Virus record (IMG/VR): IMGVR_UViG_3300021170_000042 | Coordinates: 1 to 37,480 of that record | DNA: 37,480 nucleotides | Reading direction: 5' to 3' (one strand) | Source of the DNA: a virus | In this document: piece by piece, positions 15,756-24,771 of the stretch | Numbering within the stretch: the first letter of the stretch is position 1 | Layout of the letters: every line of letters starts with the position of its first letter | The notes under the pieces: generated by a model | What the model saw: only the letters and a program-made list of their open reading frames with translations | Told to the model about the DNA's origin: nothing | Databases searched by the model: none | Translations under genes and position numbers: made by a program

Positions 15756-16099
15756 GACGTTATCCCCAAAGCCGCATTGACATAATCGTGTACTGCCGAG
15801 TGTAATTGCATCCAGTCGTTATATTGCGCTTCATCATCGAAATTTACAACCGATAGGTCGGGGAGATTATCAGCGCCGAGATTGAGCAAATTGAACTCGT
15901 TAACGTGCAATTGGTAATGGTCGGCGGCCCAATTCTCATTTTCTCTCGGGTTGGAAGAAATGTCGTACCCAATCGGCGCTAGCCCAGCTTTGAGCATGAA
16001 TGCCTCTATTTGCTGGTGGGCAAGTTCGTGCTGTCCTAGGAAGTCGGTAAATCCTTCAGGATCGTTGAACGGGTTATCGGACGCAATGTCGATGTTCAT
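15752..16099 (-). CDS. Phage protein co-transcribed with GNAT (115 aa)
   Basis: ATG 16099 overlaps the stop of the large nozzle gene (TAATG). The acidic 115-aa product contains LGQHELAHQQ and ADHYQLHVNE, with histidines that could bind metal, and a C-terminal helix QLHSAVHDYVNAALG. I recall such proteins next to phage GNAT genes, but the function is not known. Confidence 0.75.
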   Translation of the reverse strand: MNIDIASDNPFNDPEGFTDFLGQHELAHQQIEAFMLKAGLAPIGYDISSNPRENENWAADHYQLHVNEFNLLNLGADNLPDLSVVNFDDEAQYNDWMQLHSAVHDYVNAALGITS

Positions 16100-19000
16100 T
16101 AAATCACCACAATCTGTCCGGGATTTTCCCCCGCACTGATGCTTGGCGTACCTAGAACGGTGAGCAAGCCGCCCGTCCTGCTGAATTGGTATACCAATCC
16201 CGATGAATTGCGTAATGTCGCATAGACGAATAAACCGTCAGAAGTTTGCGCAATGCTAGATACTTCGCCGGTGGAACTTCCCAAAGACACCGTTGCCGGA
16301 GAACCGGCAGCCGGAACCCCATTCACAATATGGAATTGAGAAATTGTGGCCTGCGATGCCGGTGTGTTGCTACCGTCATAGATAGATGTTCCGTCTGCCG
16401 ATACATTTGAAGAGATAGGGTCAATGCTGTCCGCCGTGAAGGGCGTGCCTAAAGCCGTCAAAACACCTGTTTCCGCGTTCCGCGAGAAGTTGTACAACCC
16501 GCTATCTTCCTGGCTCATCGCATAAACATAGGAATTTATCGATGTCAAATACCCAATATGGTGACTCACTGTTTGCACGCCGCCAATGCTTAATTGACCA
16601 TTTGTTTGATCGATTGCCAAATGCGATATTGTTTCGTTATTGTCATGGAGAATGTAAATGTTCAGACCGTCCGGGGTCATAGTTCCGTACGCATCGCTGT
16701 CGGCTGAAATATACGCTGGACTTAGAGAAGTCCATACGCCGTTCGATATCGAAAATTGCCAGACAATAAGGACATCTTGGATGTACCCAAAATTCCCGCT
16801 TGGATGCACATTGATCCCGAAAATCGCTCCATTCGTTGCAAAAGTAGTCGTGCCAATGGAGGTCAACAAACCGTTCTGCGTGCTTCTGGAGAATTGGTAA
16901 ATCACCCCATTATTATCGACAGCAGACACATAAGTTTGAGAAGGATGAATCGTAATTGATTGCTCGCCAAACCCCGCCGTACTTCCTGTAGCAACATAGG
17001 CCGGAGTCAATGCGCTTAATTCTCCCGTGACGGCATTGCGGCCATACTGGTAAATTCTTCCTTGTTCGTCAGCAACGTAGGCACATGAGAAATACGGCGT
17101 ATCGCTCGCCTGATTCGACGGCAAAGATGCTCCGGCAACGCTGACCGCCGTGACGACATAATAATAGGTCGTCCCATTAGTCAATCCAGTTTGAACATAG
17201 GGGCTCGTGACTCCAGAAATTAGGGTGCCGTTTGTTCCGGCATTCGGGGTCGTTGACCAGTATAAATTGTAAGATGTTGCGCCAGAAATGGGCGCCCATG
17301 CAATAGTCGATTGCGCATTGCCAGCCACAGCGGTAATGACCGGTGAGGGCAGCACTGCGCTGTTGGCAATCGTATCCCACGATGCGCGCAACTCATATTG
17401 CAAATGGAATGCACTATAAATTTGGCCCGCCGCAGTGCCGGTAATATTGATTCCAATGTATTTCCCGGTAACTTCCTGATCTTGCTTGTAAAAATAATAT
17501 CCAAGTCCAGAAGAAGCGCCGATCGCGGGAAATAAGACAGGATTGAACGTATCGTAGTTGTCAGCGATTTCAGTTACGACTTCGCCAGCCAGCGCAGCGG
17601 AAAAACTCGCAATCGTTGTTTCTACGCCTACCTTCAAAACTTGCTTGTCCTGAGTGGGATTCCCCATATCAAAAAGCTTAGACTGAATAGTCTGCACAAC
17701 TGGATTACCGCCTATCGCAAGAAGCTCATAAAGCACCGTTCCGTCTGTGGCATATAGAGTTGGAACCCCGCCGATGAATGCGGTAGCCATCAGATAAAGG
17801 TTATCGCCCTGCGAAGTGAACAACCATTTCTTATTGTAATAAATCGCAATCAGCGTGCGAAGCCCTTTTACCGGATCGTCGTATTGGAACATGAATGCCA
17901 AGCACACCGTATTGTTGTTGATAACGGCTGTTCCAGCACTAATCGGAATATTGGTGAATGGGAAAACAAGCGGCGCGATGCCGTCAAGCGGATCGGATAT
18001 TTTTTGCGGAGTTGTGCCGGACAAAATATAGAATCCGAAGGGTGTCGCAAATGCAACTGAACGATAGTACGAGGTGATGCAAAATATCTGTGGGCTGCCG
18101 TTTGCAGGATCACTGGGTATCACTCCAATATCGGCGGTGATATTCGTGTTCGAAAAAACCGTACTGCCGGAAACCACCTGAAGCCCGGAAATGATGTTAA
18201 TCGATGAGATGCCGAAAATGTACAGATAATCGTTTGCCGAAATAATCGCCTGTATAGTGGTAGCCAATGAGGAATCGGTAATGAGAAATGACCCCCCGGC
18301 ATTTGCCGTCGAGAAATCTGTGTATGATCCCGGAGCGGAAAAACTGATTGTCCGATTCGCTCCAACCCATACTCGCCCCCCATAGGTTGCAATCGTGTTG
18401 CCCAAAGGCGGCGTTACCGATAATGAGGCCGTCGCCATAGCACCCGAACCGTTTCCAGAAACAAGGACTATTGGCGCGGTGGTGTAATTAGAGCCCGGAT
18501 TCGTGACAGTCATTGGGCCTAGCCCGAAACTTGGGGTAAATGTCGCACCCGTCCCTAAACCGCCTGTAACGGTGACATTCGCGGCGGAATATATCAAATT
18601 GAATGTCGCTCCGGTACCTGCCCCGCCGGTGGTAGATACTGGATTTGTCGGATAGGCCGAATATGTCCCGGCGCTGTGCAGCAATGCCGATAGCACCCCC
18701 GACCCGGAATTGACCGCCGTCACTTCGAGCTGCCCAGCGGTAGTTTCGGTCCCGCCGACGATCGTGAGAATGTCATTAACATCGTATAAAGAGCCTGGAT
18801 TGACAACCGTTGCGCCCGAAAAAGAGCTACCCGTAAACGTCAAATCAAAGGTTGCGTCAAATCCGTTTAGGCTGCCGGTCACTGTCACTGGGTTGGTCGG
18901 CAGCACGGTGTAATTTCCAGCATCGACAATGCTGACTGTCAAAATGTTGTTGTAATAATTCCCGATCGTCATTACTTCGATCGTTGCAGCAACGGTAGAA

Positions 19001-20052
19001 GTGCCGCCCAAAATGGTCAAAATCTCCCCGACACGGTATGCTTTTCCGGTATCAACAACCGTTACCCCCGATACTCCCTCGGCTGGGATGCTCATATTGA
19101 AGGTGGCACCCGTGCCGGCGCCACCGGTGACGGATACCGGATTTTGAGGGAAAACAGAATAAGCGCCCGCTGTATGAATTACAACCGTCACGATTCCCGA
19201 ATTGATCGCCGTCACCTCTATTTCAGCAGCAGAGCTGAAAGTGCCGCCGGTCACCGTCAATATATCGTCGTCGTCGTATGAGCTGCCCGCATTGACTATA
19301 GTGACACCAATTATGCTTCCGCCCGCCGGGATGGACGTATAATCTCCCGTATCAGATATGTTGAATCCAGTGATTTCCCCGGACGAATTGACCGCCGATA
19401 CCGTAAATTGCGCCGGGGTGTTGAACACCCCTCCCGCGACGGTCAGCACATCGTTGACAGCATAGCCGCTACCGACATCAACCAACGTAGCTTGCACAAT
19501 TTGCAAATCAGCGGTTGCAGTCGCGGTGGTTCCTGTTGCTCCTGGACTTGCAATAATGATCGTTGGCGGCGTTGTGTATCCATTACCAGGATTGCTGACC
19601 GTCAGGCTAACAACTGTTCCGCCCTGCTTTTGCAGAGTAGTTCCGTCATATGTGTAATACCCTGTCAAATCAATGATGACGAGGATCGTATTACTCCATT
19701 GAGCCGCCTTCGCATAAAGTCCGCTGAATGTGCCTGGTGCTCCAAAATTGGTGACTGTGTTGGTGTACAAATTGCACATATACCCGGCACCGGCAGTCGT
19801 AAACACGATCATCACGGTATCGCCGTTCAAATCGAAAGACTCGATATAGTTTGCAATTCCAGTCCACGGGGTATCAGTTCCCAGGGCTGTTACCGGCCCG
19901 AGCAAAGTTTGCATATTGCCGGGGCCAACAGGAACGACGTTCTCCAGCCACGCGAATTCGTCGTCTCCGATATTTTGACGTGCGGCCTGAGTGTTCACTC
20001 CCTTGAAATCTCTCAGGCTGTGACTATACTTGACACCCTCCTTGGAGGCCAT
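16099..20052 (-). CDS. Tail nozzle-like protein with inserted Gly-rich repeats, Fn3 and beta-propeller domains (1317 aa)
   Basis: The N-terminal 140 residues (FKGVNTQAARQNIGDDEFAW, NVVPVGPGNMQT) resemble podovirus tail-tube/nozzle ('stabilisation') proteins that close the tail. Residues about 145-535 are an insertion of alternating Gly-rich units such as NPGSNYTTAPIVLVSGNGSG and YDVNDILTIVGG. Nozzle-like sequence resumes (about 535-900). Residues about 901-988 form an Fn3-like domain (SGATSYNLYWSTTPNAGTNG, TGLTNGTTYYYVVTAV). Residues about 988-1317 repeat blades such as IYQFSRSTQNGLL and TGVLTALGTP, as in lactonase-type beta-propellers. It probably sits at the tail tip; the added modules may bind host glycans. 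Start supported by GGGGG before ATG 20052. Confidence 0.88.
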   Translation of the reverse strand: MASKEGVKYSHSLRDFKGVNTQAARQNIGDDEFAWLENVVPVGPGNMQTLLGPVTALGTDTPWTGIANYIESFDLNGDTVMIVFTTAGAGYMCNLYTNTVTNFGAPGTFSGLYAKAAQWSNTILVIIDLTGYYTYDGTTLQKQGGTVVSLTVSNPGNGYTTPPTIIIASPGATGTTATATADLQIVQATLVDVGSGYAVNDVLTVAGGVFNTPAQFTVSAVNSSGEITGFNISDTGDYTSIPAGGSIIGVTIVNAGSSYDDDDILTVTGGTFSSAAEIEVTAINSGIVTVVIHTAGAYSVFPQNPVSVTGGAGTGATFNMSIPAEGVSGVTVVDTGKAYRVGEILTILGGTSTVAATIEVMTIGNYYNNILTVSIVDAGNYTVLPTNPVTVTGSLNGFDATFDLTFTGSSFSGATVVNPGSLYDVNDILTIVGGTETTAGQLEVTAVNSGSGVLSALLHSAGTYSAYPTNPVSTTGGAGTGATFNLIYSAANVTVTGGLGTGATFTPSFGLGPMTVTNPGSNYTTAPIVLVSGNGSGAMATASLSVTPPLGNTIATYGGRVWVGANRTISFSAPGSYTDFSTANAGGSFLITDSSLATTIQAIISANDYLYIFGISSINIISGLQVVSGSTVFSNTNITADIGVIPSDPANGSPQIFCITSYYRSVAFATPFGFYILSGTTPQKISDPLDGIAPLVFPFTNIPISAGTAVINNNTVCLAFMFQYDDPVKGLRTLIAIYYNKKWLFTSQGDNLYLMATAFIGGVPTLYATDGTVLYELLAIGGNPVVQTIQSKLFDMGNPTQDKQVLKVGVETTIASFSAALAGEVVTEIADNYDTFNPVLFPAIGASSGLGYYFYKQDQEVTGKYIGINITGTAAGQIYSAFHLQYELRASWDTIANSAVLPSPVITAVAGNAQSTIAWAPISGATSYNLYWSTTPNAGTNGTLISGVTSPYVQTGLTNGTTYYYVVTAVSVAGASLPSNQASDTPYFSCAYVADEQGRIYQYGRNAVTGELSALTPAYVATGSTAGFGEQSITIHPSQTYVSAVDNNGVIYQFSRSTQNGLLTSIGTTTFATNGAIFGINVHPSGNFGYIQDVLIVWQFSISNGVWTSLSPAYISADSDAYGTMTPDGLNIYILHDNNETISHLAIDQTNGQLSIGGVQTVSHHIGYLTSINSYVYAMSQEDSGLYNFSRNAETGVLTALGTPFTADSIDPISSNVSADGTSIYDGSNTPASQATISQFHIVNGVPAAGSPATVSLGSSTGEVSSIAQTSDGLFVYATLRNSSGLVYQFSRTGGLLTVLGTPSISAGENPGQIVVI

Positions 20053-20055
20053 GAT

Positions 20056-20913
20056 TTAACCCCCGTAAGAATTCGGGATGCGGCGCGTATAGGAAGACCG
20101 GATTGCGTCTTTCGCTCGTTGCAAATAGAGGTCTTTGAAATTTCCCGCTTCGGCTTGAGATTGCTCTTTCAGCTTGGCTTTGTACGCGGCATAAAACGAC
20201 ACTGGGAACGAGAATGGCGGGTTAATGATATCGACATCGCTCATATTGACTAACGTCGTCGGATAGACGATAGAATCAATCTCAGCCGTGTAGAACTGGT
20301 CAGGTATTGGCCCGAGATAGAACGAGTTTTGACCGTATACAGACCAGCATGCAGGGCGCGATAGGATTTGCTGCCATACGCGCAAACGAGCATTGAACTG
20401 CGACCATGCCATGTAATCCAGCACGATCCGTTGCGTATTCCAAATAACCGTGACATTCAGGATATCGAAAGTCGAAGTGCTCAGGATACTGGCCGTGGCT
20501 GCTGCCGCGCTCCCGCCCCCGCCTGAAAAACCGATTGTCGGCACGCTTGTGTATCCAGTTCCTTGGTTTGTCATTTGCACCATCGTGACAGCACCGTTGT
20601 TCACTGTCGCGGTTGCCGTAGCACCTGACCCGCCGCCGCCCGTCACCGTAACAGTCGGTGCCGATGTGTACCCAGCGCCTCCGTTCGTGACATTGGCCCC
20701 GGTTACGCCGCCGCCCGTCCCGCTCCAAGCGTAGCTTTCTTGTCCAGTGGAAAGATAGATGATTTGCAGAAGACGATTGCAACCTGTGTCGCATACCACC
20801 ATCTGACGGCCTTCGTTGATGTAGTCGGTTAGTTCTGCGACCGACCAGTATTGCGCTTGCGCATCATGCAATAGCCGTTGCGTTTCCGTAACATAGTTTT
20901 GTAGGGTCGGCAT
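20056..20913 (-). CDS. Head-tail connector/adaptor with inserted GYTSAP repeats (285 aa)
   Basis: The N-terminal about 60 residues (RLLHDAQAQYWSVAELTDYI then NEGRQMVVCDTGC) and the C-terminal part (FYAAYKAKLKEQSQAEAGNF and YLQRAKDAIRSS) match the style of podovirus adaptor/tubular proteins that join portal to nozzle. Between them, residues about 65-145 hold two Gly-rich repeats (NGGAGYTSAPTVTVTGGGG and NQGTGYTSVPTIGFSGGGG), the same family inserted in the nozzle gene downstream. The fold is helical, so this beta-type insertion probably loops outward. It follows the capsid genes and precedes the nozzle, as expected. Confidence 0.85.
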   Translation of the reverse strand: MPTLQNYVTETQRLLHDAQAQYWSVAELTDYINEGRQMVVCDTGCNRLLQIIYLSTGQESYAWSGTGGGVTGANVTNGGAGYTSAPTVTVTGGGGSGATATATVNNGAVTMVQMTNQGTGYTSVPTIGFSGGGGSAAAATASILSTSTFDILNVTVIWNTQRIVLDYMAWSQFNARLRVWQQILSRPACWSVYGQNSFYLGPIPDQFYTAEIDSIVYPTTLVNMSDVDIINPPFSFPVSFYAAYKAKLKEQSQAEAGNFKDLYLQRAKDAIRSSYTRRIPNSYGG

Positions 20914-20924
20914 TGAGCATTTCG

Positions 20925-21332
20925 TTACGCGGCAGGTTGTTCTTGGCGTCTAATTAAATTGCTCAAGATATTGCGTTTAGGTGCGGGGACTACAGATTTC
21001 ACCGAGTCGTCAGCCTCGGCTTCCTCCGTAGCCCCCGCATTTGCAGAGGGGCTTGTTCTCTGCTCGATCCGGGCGAATTCGACATCGTACTTTTCTTCGA
21101 CCAATTCGAACGAAAATTTATTCAGTTTCTCCATTCCGTCTTCGAATTTGTCAGACGATTTCAACCACCCTTGGCGGGTCAAATACGGCTTTTTGTCTTC
21201 GTCACCAATACCGAAAATATGGCGCGCCGCGTCGTCCGGGCACATAACTGTCTTCCCTTTCGGGAAAAAGTAAGCCTCGCCGTTGTAGCGGTCCATCAAA
21301 TCGAAATCGTTGCGGTTGGTGACCTTTAACAT
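20925..21332 (-). CDS. Phage protein between decoration-like and connector genes (135 aa)
   Basis: ATG 21332 was chosen because AGGG lies six bases upstream; the frame remains open upstream but overlaps the previous gene. The protein contains FFPKGKTVMCPDDAARHIFG and a conserved-looking KPYLTRQGWLKSS, followed by an acidic, low-complexity tail ending in a basic stretch. Proteins of this type occur beside capsid genes; a minor virion or assembly role is inferred. Confidence 0.75.
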   Translation of the reverse strand: MLKVTNRNDFDLMDRYNGEAYFFPKGKTVMCPDDAARHIFGIGDEDKKPYLTRQGWLKSSDKFEDGMEKLNKFSFELVEEKYDVEFARIEQRTSPSANAGATEEAEADDSVKSVVPAPKRNILSNLIRRQEQPAA

Positions 21333-21367
21333 GATAAGCCCTATCGATGTATGTTGTTTTGCTGAAA

Positions 21368-22459
21368 TTACAGCGGAATGACGAAGCTTTGATCTACGAC
21401 GCCGCCCGATGCCCCTGATGCATAGGTTGCCGTTGCTGACGCGGCAGCCGGGGAGTCCATCGACACGCACAGATTAGATACGTCGATCTGGCTCAAACCG
21501 CCGTCCAAAATCAACTGTGTTGCCAACGACGACGATGTGTTGTAAACGCCCAAACCATTGCGTGGCTGGAAAATGCCAGTTGTGTAGTCCGGGTTAGTCG
21601 TCGTATTGCTGCCGCCGGTTAGCTGAGCACAATACACAAGTTGGTTGGCGACACGGTTTGTAGCGCTCGACACTGTCGTGGCCGTAGCGACTGCGAAACA
21701 CATGATCGGCGTTACCGCAGCAGATCCGAGCAAGCCGGTAATAGTCGCAGTCGGCACTGAAGTATAGGCCGAACCGAAGTTCGCCATAGTGACCGCAACC
21801 AGTTTCCCGGTATTGGTTGTAGTATCTAGAGTAGCCGTGGCCGTGGCACCGGTACCTGGATCGCCGTTGACCGGAGTCAGTGTAACCGTCGGGGCACTCG
21901 CATATCCGGCACCTTGGTTCTTGACGGTAATCGACGTCACCGTGTTGTTGGTCAATGTTGCATAACCGGTCGTCAATAAGCCGCCAGCGGGCGGCGGGCT
22001 GAATGTCACCAAAGGCGGCAGCAAGTAACCTGACCCGGCAGTATTGACTGTGACTGAAGTGTTGACCACGCCGCCCACAATCGCGTTAAACGTCGCGGTT
22101 CCGGTCGTAGTAACGATCACTCCGGTTGAACTTGACGAGCCCGCTGGCCAGAACCCATTTTTCGAGGTATTGGCCGTGCCGCCGTTAGTTACCACACCGC
22201 CGACCACGCACCCGGTCAGATTCGCCAAGCGGTAATTGTAGCCGTCGCTCGATAGCGTGAGAGGTTGTTGATTCAACGGGCATTGGAAGTTACGCCACGT
22301 TGTCGAAATCGGGTCGTACCATTGCAGGAAAGTATATTTTCCGGGCAACACCATGTACTGACCTGGTGGCAACACCGCATATTGACCGCCTTGCAGCGTG
22401 ACGGCGGTCGAAGGATTGGCAAGGCTTTTTAGACCGTAGCCGATGATATTTTGACCCAT
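21368..22459 (-). CDS. Decoration-like virion protein with GYxSAP repeats (363 aa)
   Basis: Starts at ATG 22459 after TAGGAGAACGAC, directly after the capsid gene. Residues 1-80 are a small beta-rich head (YMVLPGKYTFLQWYDPISTT). Residues about 130-250 include at least three Gly-rich repeats, e.g. NQGAGYASAPTVTLTPVNG and NFGSAYTSVPTATITGLLG. The C-terminal 110 residues are a further beta-rich domain. The size, abundance-type ribosome-binding site and position suggest a capsid decoration or head-fibre protein. It shares its repeat family with the connector and nozzle proteins. Confidence 0.75.
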   Translation of the reverse strand: MGQNIIGYGLKSLANPSTAVTLQGGQYAVLPPGQYMVLPGKYTFLQWYDPISTTWRNFQCPLNQQPLTLSSDGYNYRLANLTGCVVGGVVTNGGTANTSKNGFWPAGSSSSTGVIVTTTGTATFNAIVGGVVNTSVTVNTAGSGYLLPPLVTFSPPPAGGLLTTGYATLTNNTVTSITVKNQGAGYASAPTVTLTPVNGDPGTGATATATLDTTTNTGKLVAVTMANFGSAYTSVPTATITGLLGSAAVTPIMCFAVATATTVSSATNRVANQLVYCAQLTGGSNTTTNPDYTTGIFQPRNGLGVYNTSSSLATQLILDGGLSQIDVSNLCVSMDSPAAASATATYASGASGGVVDQSFVIPL

Positions 22460-22471
22460 GTCGTTCTCCTA

Positions 22472-23476
22472 TTACAGCGTAATGTTGTTGTAGCCGCTGA
22501 TAATGCCCATTGCCTTCGGCTTGGTCACTACCAGTTCCGCGATCGTCAACAGAGCGCCGACATAACCTAACTGCCAATTCGACAAAGTTGATTCGAAGCC
22601 AGTAAATGAGAAGCTGGCTTGTTCGTGGATATAAAGGCTCATGTAATTGCTGTTAGGCAAGTATAGGAGTCCTTCTGGGCAATACGGATCAGGGTAAATC
22701 GGCACACCGGCCACCATTAACGCTGTGAACGCGGAGCGCGGGCCATCTGAATCCGAGCCGGAGAACGAACTTGCCGATGTGATTTGATAACTTTCTTGAC
22801 CAACAAAGTCTTGTGCCAGCAGCGCCCATGTGCCCATTCCCATCAGGCCGAAGGTTGGCTTCTCGGCTGCATTCTTGACTACGCCGATAATGTACTGGAG
22901 CACATTTTGGCGTGTCGGATTGATGCTGCCCGCCGCATAGCGCTTCGATTTCCAGTAAGGCGATGTATTGCGGTTGATATTGCCGTAGGTGACCAAATTC
23001 GTGCCGTCATCGATCGCACCCGGCAAGCCAATAAAAGCTTGCAAGTTGGTTGTGTTGTTGTACAGTGCGGTCGCCATCAGGTCGCATGCGACGTTGGTTG
23101 CATCGTTCATGCGCGCTTCGATCAGCGGGATAACCGCGTAATCCAACTGCACCGCCGCTTCCATCCCGAGGAACGGTACCGGAACGATCAGCGCCTTCAA
23201 GTTGAATTCGGAAAGGAACGCACCTTGCAGCGCCGCTGGCTGGTTGAACGAACCGGAATAATCCGTCCATTGCCCAGCTACGTAGCTTCCTCCTTGCACC
23301 GGCACGCTGACGGCTGAAACGCCGCCCGACGCCGGTTGCGAGTTCGACAGCAGCGCCGCGAGCAGTGGTGTTGAGTTGTAGAGCTGGACGACCAGCTTAG
23401 GCACGAACGCCCGGCGGGTGACAGCCGTAAGTTCGGATGCGATTGACCCACTTGGGACGATACCTGTACCGATCAT
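22472..23476 (-). CDS. Major capsid protein
   Basis: A 334-aa protein with the size and look of an HK97-fold major capsid protein. Residues near 60-90 (SVPVQGGSYVAGQWTDYSG) suit an extended loop. A long helix region follows (VQLDYAVIPLIEARMNDATN), then a P-domain and a C-terminal strand ending in VTKPKAMGIISGYNNITL. It follows scaffold-like and small genes and has a strong ribosome-binding site (AGGAGCAAAAA), as expected for a highly expressed protein. The call rests on order, size and style; a structural search would settle it. Confidence 0.85.
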   Translation of the reverse strand: MIGTGIVPSGSIASELTAVTRRAFVPKLVVQLYNSTPLLAALLSNSQPASGGVSAVSVPVQGGSYVAGQWTDYSGSFNQPAALQGAFLSEFNLKALIVPVPFLGMEAAVQLDYAVIPLIEARMNDATNVACDLMATALYNNTTNLQAFIGLPGAIDDGTNLVTYGNINRNTSPYWKSKRYAAGSINPTRQNVLQYIIGVVKNAAEKPTFGLMGMGTWALLAQDFVGQESYQITSASSFSGSDSDGPRSAFTALMVAGVPIYPDPYCPEGLLYLPNSNYMSLYIHEQASFSFTGFESTLSNWQLGYVGALLTIAELVVTKPKAMGIISGYNNITL

Positions 23477-23495
23477 TTTTTGCTCCTGTTAAAAA

Positions 23496-24050
23496 TTAAA
23501 CCCTAATTCTTCCCTTGCCGCGAATCTCATCAAGAGTCTGTTGCGCGACGCGGCGGGCATGGTCCGCTAAATTGGTTGAACCCATTGTTTTGTAATCGAG
23601 CTTCGGCATGGTGGACTCACGCACGGACGGCGCTAGATTCGCCGCCGTTGGCTCTGCCGAGCGCTGTTGCATCGCATAAAACTCTGCCGCTGTTTCGTGA
23701 TCCGGGATATGCTTATCAACCATGATCTTCTCGATTGCCGGCAAGTCGCTGCGATCGACACCAAGCTTGACGATTTTTTCGTTAGCCAGAAGCGCCTCGC
23801 GTTTATTGAGGATTGAACGCTCTGCCTTCATTTCCTGGTTTTCTTTTTCGACAGCTTCCAGGCGCTTCAACCCGGCTTCCATCACCTTGTTGACATGAAC
23901 CGGGATATCGACTTCCGGGATAGAGGCATCCGGGTTGTTGAGCTTCGATAAATTCAAAAACCCTTGGCGAGTCTTTGGATTAGACGAAATTTGCAGCGCC
24001 AGTTCAGCCAGCGCTGCGATTTCTTCGGTTGATTTGCCTTCTAGTGACAT
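23496..24050 (-). CDS. Scaffolding-like protein (184 aa)
   Basis: An acidic, helical protein with a central coiled coil (VNKVMEAGLKRLEAVEKENQ onward) and a basic C-terminus ending GKGRIRV. This pattern, directly before the major capsid gene in transcription order, is typical of phage capsid scaffolds, in which the basic tail contacts the capsid protein. The start is supported by GAGGAGAAACCACC before ATG 24050. No protease motif is seen. Confidence 0.8.
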   Translation of the reverse strand: MSLEGKSTEEIAALAELALQISSNPKTRQGFLNLSKLNNPDASIPEVDIPVHVNKVMEAGLKRLEAVEKENQEMKAERSILNKREALLANEKIVKLGVDRSDLPAIEKIMVDKHIPDHETAAEFYAMQQRSAEPTAANLAPSVRESTMPKLDYKTMGSTNLADHARRVAQQTLDEIRGKGRIRV

Positions 24051-24083
24051 GGTGGTTTCTCCTCTGACGTGGATGAAGTTGGT

Positions 24084-24260
24084 TTATTTCGTGTCGCCTG
24101 GCTTACGCAACATCTGATCGTTGCGCTTCATCGAGCTCATCTTGAGTCCGCCAATTTCCGACAGGCGCGGCGGGTTGGTAACGCGCCCGTTTTGGCGTGC
24201 ATTGGAAGTTTCATTGCGCAATGGTGCGTTACGTGGCTTGAACAAAGTATTTTCTGACAT
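24084..24260 (-). CDS. Small basic protein before scaffold gene (58 aa)
   Basis: ATG 24260 follows AGGAGAAAATC, a strong ribosome-binding site, and the frame ends at TAA 24084-24086. The 58-aa product is basic and Asn-rich (NETSNARQNGRVTNPP, then KMSSMKRNDQMLRKPG), with no membrane segment. It lies between two scaffold-type genes and could be a minor head protein. No family is recognised. Confidence 0.75.
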   Translation of the reverse strand: MSENTLFKPRNAPLRNETSNARQNGRVTNPPRLSEIGGLKMSSMKRNDQMLRKPGDTK

Positions 24261-24274
24261 GATTTTCTCCTGAA

Positions 24275-24748
24275 TTACTGCATTGTTGGGGGAGCTGGCA
24301 TTGCTGGCATCGGCGATTTCTGCGCGCCGCCTGGGGGAGCGCCACCACCGGCCCCTCCCTGCATCAACGCTTTCATCTCCGGCGACATGCCGCCGAATTG
24401 CGGCAGGTTTTGCATGAGATGCATCATTTCTGCCGGTACCAGCTCTTTCGCCTTGCGTGCCGACTCGCCAAACTTCTTATTCAGCATTTTCAGCACATCC
24501 AAAATTACGCCGCCTTCCTCGGTTTCCGAACCAATGGCCGGCAAAGTTTGCTCCAATAAGTCTTGCGCGAGAGAGACGCTGATCATTGCGTGCTGTTTAT
24601 CGCCTTGCTTTGGCTCCGGGGTAGACATCGGTGACGATACTGGTGAATTGCTGGTAGGGCCTTCGCCCTGCTCCGGCATAGCTTGCGCCGCCGGGCCACC
24701 CTTGGTGCTGCCGTTTACCAAATTCATCAGGTCGGGTGGAATGTTCAT
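24275..24748 (-). CDS. Head-assembly protein of unknown function (157 aa)
   Basis: A Gly/Pro/Met-rich protein with a helical centre (MISVSLAQDLLEQTLPAIGS, LKMLNKKFGESARKAKEL) flanked by disordered ends. It lies two genes before the major capsid protein. The composition resembles a head-assembly or portal-associated factor. The assignment is by context only. The sequence just upstream (24750-24780) has three copies of a short CCTATGRGAG-like direct repeat. Confidence 0.7.
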   Translation of the reverse strand: MNIPPDLMNLVNGSTKGGPAAQAMPEQGEGPTSNSPVSSPMSTPEPKQGDKQHAMISVSLAQDLLEQTLPAIGSETEEGGVILDVLKMLNKKFGESARKAKELVPAEMMHLMQNLPQFGGMSPEMKALMQGGAGGGAPPGGAQKSPMPAMPAPPTMQ

Positions 24749-24771
24749 ATCCTATGGGAGCCTATGAGAGC

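Noticed and set aside
19408-20253. 281-codon plus-strand open frame
   Set aside because: It is antisense to the nozzle and connector genes, Arg/Cys/Ser-rich, and lacks a ribosome-binding site.
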